Below are positions 58,030 to 64,000 of a stretch of 64,000 nt of DNA, one piece after another. The first letter of the stretch is position 1. Each line of letters begins with the position of its first letter. A program made the translations under genes and the position numbers. Under the pieces are notes generated by a model. It was not told where the DNA came from. It ran no database searches and was given only the letters and a program-made list of their open reading frames with translations. This DNA comes from Saprospiraceae bacterium (GTDB lineage Bacteria > Bacteroidota > Bacteroidia > Chitinophagales > Saprospiraceae), in assembly GCA_016722285.1 (NCBI GenBank), contig JADKGI010000030.1:248001-312000 (forward strand), given 5' to 3'.

Positions 58030-58977
58030 TTGAAAAAAGTATTAATAACCGGAGCAGCTGGTTTTATTGGCTCCCATCTGTGCGACCGGTTTATCAAAGA
58101 AGGTTATTTCGTCATAGGTATGGATAACCTCATCACTGGAAATCTGAAAAATATTGAGCACCTGTTTCCACTTCCTAAATTTGAATACTATCATCACGAT
58201 GTGTCAAAATTTGTCCACATACCTGGGCAGCTTGATAATATTCTTCATTTTGCATCACCAGCCAGCCCTATAGACTATTTAAAAATGCCCATTCAGACCT
58301 TGAAGGTAGGATCTTTGGGTACACACAATTTGTTGGGATTGGCTAAATCCAAGAGTGCCAGAATTTTGATTGCATCTACTTCGGAAGTGTATGGTGACCC
58401 ACTTGTTCATCCTCAGTATGAAGAATACTGGGGCAATGTAAATCCCATAGGCCCCAGAGGTGTATATGATGAAGCCAAAAGATTTCAGGAAGCCATAACT
58501 ATGGCATATCATACATATCATGGCCTGGAGACCAGGATAGTCCGGATTTTCAATACATACGGACCAAGGATGCGCGTTGAAGATGGTCGGGTATTACCGG
58601 CGTTCTTTTCTCAGGCTATCAGAGGTGAAGGCCTAACCGTTTTTGGAGAAGGCCTCCAGACACGCTCATTTTGCTATGTGGATGATTTGGTAGAGGGGAT
58701 TTACAGATTGTTGTTAAGTGATTATCATTTACCTGTCAACATGGGCAACCCATCTGAAATTACTATAATGCAGTTTGCTGAGGAAATTATGAATTTGGTC
58801 AATAATCCCAAAGCCCACATCATCTATAATCCTTTGCCGGTAGATGATCCAAAACAACGGCAACCGGATATTTCAAAAGCTAAAGAAATTTTGGGATGGA
58901 CACCAAATATATCCAGAGACGCAGGATTGGTTAGGACGTACGAATATTTCAAGCAAATCGTTTCTATAACAAATTAG
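58030..58977 (+). CDS. NAD-dependent epimerase/dehydratase, UDP-glucuronate decarboxylase-like
   Basis: 315 residues, extended short-chain dehydrogenase. GAAGFIGSHL at 8-17 binds NAD. The catalytic set is STSEVYGDP (about 116-124) with Y146 and K150 in GVYDEAKRF. FNTYGPRMRVEDGRVLPAF and TRSFCYVDDLVEG match UDP-xylose synthase (UXS), which turns UDP-glucuronate to UDP-xylose. Proven substrate specificity is not visible. The start is TTG at 58030 (KKVLITGAAGFIG), 32 bases after a -7 box. It is monocistronic here. Confidence 0.92.
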   Translation: MKKVLITGAAGFIGSHLCDRFIKEGYFVIGMDNLITGNLKNIEHLFPLPKFEYYHHDVSKFVHIPGQLDNILHFASPASPIDYLKMPIQTLKVGSLGTHNLLGLAKSKSARILIASTSEVYGDPLVHPQYEEYWGNVNPIGPRGVYDEAKRFQEAITMAYHTYHGLETRIVRIFNTYGPRMRVEDGRVLPAFFSQAIRGEGLTVFGEGLQTRSFCYVDDLVEGIYRLLLSDYHLPVNMGNPSEITIMQFAEEIMNLVNNPKAHIIYNPLPVDDPKQRQPDISKAKEILGWTPNISRDAGLVRTYEYFKQIVSITN

Positions 58978-59119
58978 ATCCTGATTGAAAATACAGAGGT
59001 AATTGAATTAGTCGATAATTTATTAAAATCTGGATTCATTTCATGTGGAACTTGCCAAAAGCATGCCGGAACTTGAAACTAATGTAAAAATATAATCACA
59101 ATAAGATAAATCTTAGTAC

Positions 59120-59145
59120 ATAAATCGCAAAAGAAGGCGATTTAT
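59120..59145. repeat. Perfect 9-bp inverted repeat between epimerase and lipoprotein genes
   Basis: ATAAATCGC (59120-59128) and GCGATTTAT (59137-59145) with an 8-base spacer. No T-tract follows on either strand. An 11-bp direct repeat ATATCAATGAC is present at 59144-59154 and 59181-59191. It may be a bidirectional terminator of the two converging genes. Confidence 0.5.
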
Positions 59146-59183
59146 ATCAATGACCCTTGGAATAAAAAACTACTGAATCAATA

Positions 59184-59690
59184 TCAATGACTCGATTGAG
59201 CGTCCCGCATTTTTTCAAATATAGTTCCCAACGAGTCCGTAAGGCCTATTATAGTGTATTCTTCATATGTTTTTATTGTGCCATACTGAAAAATATATAC
59301 GTTGAGATTATTTGTTAGTATATCAATAATAAGTAAAATTTTCAATGAAGAGCAATTGTCCTTTTTGCAAGATGTTGCATATAAAAGTTCCAACTCTTTC
59401 TTTAAAGGAGATTCTTCGCCCCAACCTTCTTCAAAATTTTTAAAGTCTTTGCCTAACATTTTTTTCAATCGGCTTTGAATACCATATTTTTTAAAAAGAT
59501 CGTTTGCCTTAAGTTTTTTTCCTACATCATTTTTTAAACTATCTAATGGTTGTAAGGCTGCTTTCTCAGATTTTGCAGCTGTAGTCTGATCAATATTACG
59601 ATGGGATGTAATATCGCCAATTACATTATTCTTATTTTTACATGACATTGCGACTGAAAAGAGAAGTATAACAAACAAATAAATTTTCAT
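59184..59690 (-). CDS. Hypothetical lipoprotein
   Basis: 168 residues. MKIYLFVILLFSVAMSCKN is a lipoprotein signal with the lipobox Cys at residue 17. The mature part is Lys/Asp-rich and helical with no membrane segment; the C-terminal half (DILTNNLNVYIFQYGTIKTYEEYTIIGL) has strand character and two pairs of Cys (Cys-Lys-Lys-Asp-Asn-Cys). I recognise no family. It probably sits in the inner or outer membrane facing the periplasm. A -7 element lies 26 bases upstream. Confidence 0.65.
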   Translation of the reverse strand: MKIYLFVILLFSVAMSCKNKNNVIGDITSHRNIDQTTAAKSEKAALQPLDSLKNDVGKKLKANDLFKKYGIQSRLKKMLGKDFKNFEEGWGEESPLKKELELLYATSCKKDNCSSLKILLIIDILTNNLNVYIFQYGTIKTYEEYTIIGLTDSLGTIFEKMRDAQSSH

Positions 59691-59715
59691 TGTTTACAGA
59701 TAATTAATTTTACCA

Positions 59716-59723
59716 CAAAAGTA
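59716..59723 (-). promoter_or_regulatory. Candidate -7 element for the lipoprotein gene
   Basis: Read on the minus strand this is TACTTTTG, an exact TANNTTTG match, 26 bases before the lipoprotein ATG at 59690. Confidence 0.5.
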
Positions 59724-59774
59724 AACAATATTGTTGGGGAAAATTTTAATTTTGATGTAATAAATATTTTATAT

Positions 59775-60507
59775 ATGAAACTTTTTGCTTCTTCAATTAT
59801 GATCTTTACTTTTTGCGGAATCTCATTATACGGCCAGGAACCCACGGACGCTAAAGATACTGAAGATTGGAGCCGAAAACCTGTAGTGGTAACTCCGGTA
59901 GATACAAAATGGCCCAGACCAGCTGATGCCATAATACTGCTGGATGAAAATAATTGTTCATGGACAAAACAGGATGGCAGCCCGATTGAATGGACAATTA
60001 ACAATGGAATCATGACTGTAAAACCTGGTTCAGGCGGTATCTATTCCGGTCAAAAATTTGAAGACTGTCATCTTCATATTGAATGGCGTAGCCCAATTAT
60101 TATAAAAGGTGAAGGGCAGGGTAGAGGCAATAGCGGCATATTCCTTCAGTCTTTATATGAAGTACAGGTGCTGGATAGCTACAATAATGAAACTTATTTT
60201 AATGGACAGGCTGGTTCAATTTACAAGCAGCATCCTCCTCTGGCAAACGCTTGTACCAAGTCCGGAGAGTGGAATGTCTTCGATATTATATACAGAGCAC
60301 CTAAATTTGACTATACCGGTGAAAAAATCGAATCAGGCAGAATTACAGTGATCCATAACGGTATAGTGATACAAAATAATGTTCAGATTTTCGGTACAAC
60401 TCCAAATTCCGGTTTCCTAAAAATCCCGTACACCACGGTGCGCCACTAATGCTTCAGGCCACTCAGATTTGGTTAGTTATCGCAATATCTGGGTCAGAAG
60501 ATTGTAA
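59775..60507 (+). CDS. DUF1080 (3-keto-disaccharide hydrolase-like) secreted protein, with two one-base deletions
   Basis: Signal peptide at 1 to about 20. The DUF1080 beta-sandwich follows: IEWTINNGIMTVKPGSGGI, GQKFEDCHLHIEWRSP, GEGQGRGNSGIFLQSLYEVQVLDSY and PLANACTKSGEWNVFDI. The frame breaks twice near the end. One extra C at about 60417 gives SGFPKNPVHHGAPLMLQ, and one extra G at about 60458 gives QGHSDLVSYRNIWVRRL with a stop at 60505-60507, total 244 residues. The YRNIW-R-L end is the standard family C-terminus. The family hydrolyses 3-ketoglycosides or binds glycans. Confidence 0.9.
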
Positions 60508-60527
60508 ATTGAACTTAATATCAGGAT

Positions 60528-60535
60528 TAATTTTG
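60528..60535 (+). promoter_or_regulatory. Candidate -7 element for the HAD phosphatase
   Basis: TAATTTTG matches TANNTTTG, 35 bases before the ATG at 60571. Confidence 0.5.
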
Positions 60536-60570
60536 CACAGTTTATTTTTTACCATCAAATCCCAGACTTA

Positions 60571-61185
60571 ATGAATCAACAGATAGAAACTATTATTTTT
60601 GACTTAGGAGGGGTACTTATAGACTGGAATCCAAGGCATTTGTACCAACATATATTTAGGACAAGTGATGCTATGGAGCATTTTCTTTCTGAAGTCTGCA
60701 CCAGTCACTGGAATGAAGAGCAGGATGGTGGCAGGAGTTTTGAAGAAGCCACAAGGATACTTACCAAACAGTTTCCACATTATTCCAGCGAGATTGGTGC
60801 TTTTTACGGAAGATGGGAAGAAATGCTCAGGGGCCCGATACATGGAACTGTAAAGATTCTTTCTGAAATAAGGGCAAGCGGGAAATATAGGATTTATGCA
60901 CTGACAAACTGGTCTGCTGAATCATTTCCGGTCGCACTTGGTAAATATGAATTTATACATTGGTTTGATGGCATATTGGTTTCCGGAGATGAAAATATGA
61001 GAAAACCTGATCATAAAATTTTTCATCTTATGTTAAGCAGGTACAATATAGAAAAGTCCAAAGCACTATTTATTGATGACAATCAACTCAATATAAATGC
61101 AGCTAAAGAAGTAGGTCTTCAAACCATTCATTTTAAAAATAATGAACAATGCAAACTTGAGCTTCAAAAACATATAACCTGGTAA
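60571..61185 (+). CDS. HAD-superfamily hydrolase, subfamily IA (YihX-like)
   Basis: 204 residues. Motif I is IIFDLGGVLIDWN with nucleophile Asp11; the helical cap follows; motif II is YALTNWSAE, motif III a Lys in MRKPDHKIFHLML, and motif IV ALFIDDNQLN. This matches YihX-type sugar phosphatases such as alpha-D-glucose-1-phosphate phosphatase. The residue two after the nucleophile is Gly, not Asp, as usual for this subgroup. It follows the DUF1080 gene by 63 bases with its own -7 element. Substrate not established. Confidence 0.9.
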   Translation: MNQQIETIIFDLGGVLIDWNPRHLYQHIFRTSDAMEHFLSEVCTSHWNEEQDGGRSFEEATRILTKQFPHYSSEIGAFYGRWEEMLRGPIHGTVKILSEIRASGKYRIYALTNWSAESFPVALGKYEFIHWFDGILVSGDENMRKPDHKIFHLMLSRYNIEKSKALFIDDNQLNINAAKEVGLQTIHFKNNEQCKLELQKHITW

Positions 61186-61303
61186 GAGTTCATGCTTAAT
61201 TCTGCGTTTTGGAAAAACAAAATTGATTTATTGGGACGGCGTCAAATAATAATAATTCTAATTTTAAAAAACTCTGAGGCGAATCAATGATAGGCTTCAT
61301 TTA

Positions 61304-64000
61304 TTAATCTCTCTCACCTAAATTTATTTCAATGCCACTTTTTTTCTTAAATCCTTTGATGTTGTAAGACAAACCAAACATAACATATCTGCTTAAAACA
61401 TTGGTATGGGTGATATCTGTAAAGTTAAGTTGAGAATTTGTCCTGATACCTTTATTTTTATTGAGCAAATCGAAGCAACTGATGGTAGCGCGTAACTTTT
61501 TATCTTTTGTGATGAAAGATGTAACACTTGCAGTCCACAATGGGATGGTAATCTTGTTTTTTGCAAAAGATGGTTGAAAGGAGAGATAATCAAAATTTGA
61601 TTTTATACTTACCCAATCTTTTAAATTCAAACCCAATTCTGTGTAAAAAGTATTTTCACTATAAGATTGGTTCAAATTTTCATTTTGGGTAAATTTTGAG
61701 TCTGAGCGGTTAGACTTAATACCTACTATCAGATCCACCACATCTTTGTTGCGGTTTTCAAGGGAAAAATTATATCCGTAACCGATCCTTCTGATTGGGT
61801 TGTTTTGGTCATTGATGACTGAAATGCCTTGATTAAAATTGCCTTTTAGTATCATTCTTGCTTTTAGTTTTAGTGGGCGAATGGGTGTGTCATATTCCAA
61901 TCTTCCTGATGTTGTAGATTCATTTTTTGTATTAATAGGTGAATAAGATCTCACCAAAGAACTATCAATAGTCAGTGATTCTGATATCTTGTTATGGGTA
62001 TAATTGCTCTGCAAACTGGCATAAAACATAGTAAAATTGAAGGCATTATATCGCATAAAAGAAAGGTTTGCATTATGCATTTGTTCAGGTCTGAGTTTTG
62101 GATTTCCTGCATATACAGATAAAGGATTACTATTGTTGACATTTGGTTGAAGTTGTTGCAGCGTGGGTTCATTAAGCTCACTAAAATAGTTGAAATTCAG
62201 ATTTTCAGACATACCGAATCGATATGAAAAAAATGCATTTGGGAGAATGGCTTGAAAATTATTAACTATATTGTTTTTGCCATCATTTATAATTCCGTTA
62301 AGGGTTGAGTGTTTATATCTGCTACCTATAGTTAAGTTGTATTTTTCTCGACTGAGTGTATAGTTAATACCGGCATGACGCTGTGTATAATTGCGCTGAT
62401 ACAATGTTGAGAGCAGTTGATTTCTGATAGGATTGTCATTGATGATGTCAAAATAGTCACTGCTGGTTTTATTAGCTTGATTTGCAATAGAGGATTTTAT
62501 CTCAATATATCTTTTTTTTCCGATGGGTTCGGTATATGAACCTTCTATCTTGTAGTACATACCGGCATTAAGCCCAAATTGATCCTGGAGCAACGGTTTG
62601 GTTTGGGTGGTGGGAAAATAAATGTTATAGACAGAAGCCAGATTGCCTTCAGAATTATTATCTGAGAGATTAAACGCAGTATTTAAACTGTAGGTTCTTC
62701 CTTGAGTTCTTGATTTTTTTTGCCATAAAATATCAGTAGCAATTCTGTAATTATTTCCTTTCGTATGATATTCATTGATGTTGTCATTTAGTCGGATGAG
62801 TGCCAGATTGTAAACACTATTATTTTCACCGGATATATTACTGTTATTTCCGACAGATCCATTGGCTTTGATGGTCAGATTTTGAAATGAATCTAGTTTT
62901 GTTTTCAGCCTTGCAGTAAAGCTACCCGACGTATTATCAGACAATTGCGTGTCTGCCGATTGGGTGATAAACCTGCTTTCAGGAAGTAGATTTTCTCGGG
63001 TTGTCTGTCTTTGAAGATTGTTTTTAAAATGGTTTCCAAAAACTGATACATCAAGAGATGTTTTTTTAGAAAAATCTGTATTAAAATTGAATCCACCAGC
63101 AAAAGATTTCTGAATACCCTGATTATTATCCAGTCCTGAAGGCAGGCCGGAATTCTGATCCAGATTTAAGGTAAAACGTCCACCACCACCACTACTCATC
63201 AAGGCCCCTATACCTCCCATAAAATCTATATAATCGTTAATTGAAAAATTTTGTTCGTTGATGTTATTGGCCATCCCAATGAAGGATGATCTGGTGTTTG
63301 TTGTAAATCGGTTTATATTGGCTCTTCCTTTAAATCTGTTATCCGTTCCTGCTGCTCCTTCCAGTGTTCCAAAATAGCCGACTTTTTTATCATCCTTTAG
63401 CTTTAGATTGATGGTTCTTTCTTTTTGGCCATCGTCGATACCGGTAAATTCTGATCGGTCTGATTTTTTGTCAAATACCTGTACTTTATCTATAGCATCA
63501 GCATCCAGATTTTTTGTGGCAATCTTCGTATCTTTGCCAAAGAACTCTTTGCCATCAACAAAGATATTTTGTACTTTTTCGCCCAATGCTTTTACAGATC
63601 CGTCTCTTTCTACTTCTACTCCAGGTAATTTTCGCAATAAGTCCTCAGCGACATCTCCAGGTTTGACTTTAAATGCTGCAGCATTGTACTGAATGGTGTC
63701 TCTACCAAATGTCATTGGGCTAATATAATCCTTAATCTCAATAACATCCATTAGTTTTGAGCTGGGTTTTAATGAAACAGGCTCCAAAATGGTGTCATTT
63801 TTGGATAATTCAACCAGCTTATATAAAGTTTCGTAGCCCAAGTATGTAATTTGTAAAAGGTGAGAGTCTGTTTTTTTTGCTGTGACTGAAAATTCACCCT
63901 TTCTGTTCGAATTTGTAAAATCTACCATAGTAGAGTCTTTGGTATGCAACAATATTATTGATGCATATTCGAGAGGATTTTTATTCTCATCCAATATTCT
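61304..64000 (-). CDS. TonB-type outer-membrane protein with carboxypeptidase-like domain (5' end beyond window)
   Basis: About 898 residues are visible and the frame is open to the right edge, so the start and signal peptide are outside. The first 90 residues are a CarboxypepD_reg-like domain (ILDENKNPLEYASIILLHTKDS). A plug-like domain follows with DLLRKLPGVEVERDGSVKALGEKVQNIFVDGKEFFG. The remainder is a beta-barrel of the OMP_b-brl_3 type rather than classical TonB receptor. It ends YVMFGLSYNIKGFKKKSG. A Gly-rich patch GALMSSGGGGRF sits in the barrel's first third. Substrate unknown. Confidence 0.9.
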   Translation of the reverse strand, partial: RILDENKNPLEYASIILLHTKDSTMVDFTNSNRKGEFSVTAKKTDSHLLQITYLGYETLYKLVELSKNDTILEPVSLKPSSKLMDVIEIKDYISPMTFGRDTIQYNAAAFKVKPGDVAEDLLRKLPGVEVERDGSVKALGEKVQNIFVDGKEFFGKDTKIATKNLDADAIDKVQVFDKKSDRSEFTGIDDGQKERTINLKLKDDKKVGYFGTLEGAAGTDNRFKGRANINRFTTNTRSSFIGMANNINEQNFSINDYIDFMGGIGALMSSGGGGRFTLNLDQNSGLPSGLDNNQGIQKSFAGGFNFNTDFSKKTSLDVSVFGNHFKNNLQRQTTRENLLPESRFITQSADTQLSDNTSGSFTARLKTKLDSFQNLTIKANGSVGNNSNISGENNSVYNLALIRLNDNINEYHTKGNNYRIATDILWQKKSRTQGRTYSLNTAFNLSDNNSEGNLASVYNIYFPTTQTKPLLQDQFGLNAGMYYKIEGSYTEPIGKKRYIEIKSSIANQANKTSSDYFDIINDNPIRNQLLSTLYQRNYTQRHAGINYTLSREKYNLTIGSRYKHSTLNGIINDGKNNIVNNFQAILPNAFFSYRFGMSENLNFNYFSELNEPTLQQLQPNVNNSNPLSVYAGNPKLRPEQMHNANLSFMRYNAFNFTMFYASLQSNYTHNKISESLTIDSSLVRSYSPINTKNESTTSGRLEYDTPIRPLKLKARMILKGNFNQGISVINDQNNPIRRIGYGYNFSLENRNKDVVDLIVGIKSNRSDSKFTQNENLNQSYSENTFYTELGLNLKDWVSIKSNFDYLSFQPSFAKNKITIPLWTASVTSFITKDKKLRATISCFDLLNKNKGIRTNSQLNFTDITHTNVLSRYVMFGLSYNIKGFKKKSGIEINLGERD

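Overview
The window comes from a Bacteroidota chromosome, most likely from the Saprospirales/Chitinophagales side of the phylum; the exact genus cannot be told. Evidence: type IX secretion (T9SS) type A and type B C-terminal sorting domains, SprB-like repeats, TonB-linked outer-membrane receptors with carboxypeptidase-like N-terminal domains, TANNTTTG promoter elements instead of sigma70-type ones, no evident Shine-Dalgarno sequences, low G+C, the large extra segment in RpoB typical of this phylum, and a futalosine-pathway menaquinone gene (mqnE).

Layout. 1-1482: 5' part of a TonB receptor (minus). 2.0-4.4 kb: a CPBP membrane protease and an ABC-F ATPase. 4.4-7.6 kb, minus: a tightly overlapping operon of KdsC-like phosphatase, UbiA prenyltransferase, Maf and a metallo-beta-lactamase-fold protein, plus an isolated iscX. 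7.9-21.2 kb: the information-processing block tRNA-Thr/Tyr/Gly/Thr - tuf - tRNA-Trp - secE - nusG - rplK - rplA - rplJ - rplL - rpoB - rpoC, closed by a strong terminator. 21.3-26.5 kb: an outer-membrane protein, a Pif1/RecD-like helicase, and a minus-strand recQ-GH16 glucanase pair. 26.6-37.6 kb: pdhB, ftsX, a tricorn-type protease, DUF3098, uppP, truB, folD, prmA, tyrS. 37.4-43.5 kb: a LolC/E-type permease, an HExxH protein, ung, an SMP-30 lipoprotein, a family 2 glycosyltransferase, mqnE. 43.5-50.9 kb, minus: a 1276-residue SprB-repeat T9SS cargo, riboflavin synthase and a T9SS type B cargo. 51-55.8 kb: tolC-like and hlyD-like efflux genes, a TIGR04282 transferase, a thiolase. 56-64 kb: a TlpA-like thioredoxin protein, a UDP-glucuronate decarboxylase-like epimerase, a lipoprotein, a DUF1080 protein, a HAD phosphatase, and a second TonB-type outer-membrane protein cut by the window edge.

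The most striking property of the window is technical. About fifteen single-base indels, mostly in short homopolymers, interrupt otherwise intact genes, including essential rplA, rpoB and rpoC (twice), pdhB, recQ and ung. In every case adding or removing one base restores a full-length family-typical protein. I read them as uncorrected sequencing errors, and I annotate the genes across the shifts.

I found no CRISPR array, insertion sequence, prophage or clearly new multi-gene system. The more interesting biological signals are candidate RNA structures in the ribosomal/RNA-polymerase operon, interlocked tyrS/lolE promoters, a surface protein joining a CxxCH motif to about 13 SprB-like repeats, and a 1-base stop/start overlap between a secreted T9SS cargo gene and riboflavin synthase.
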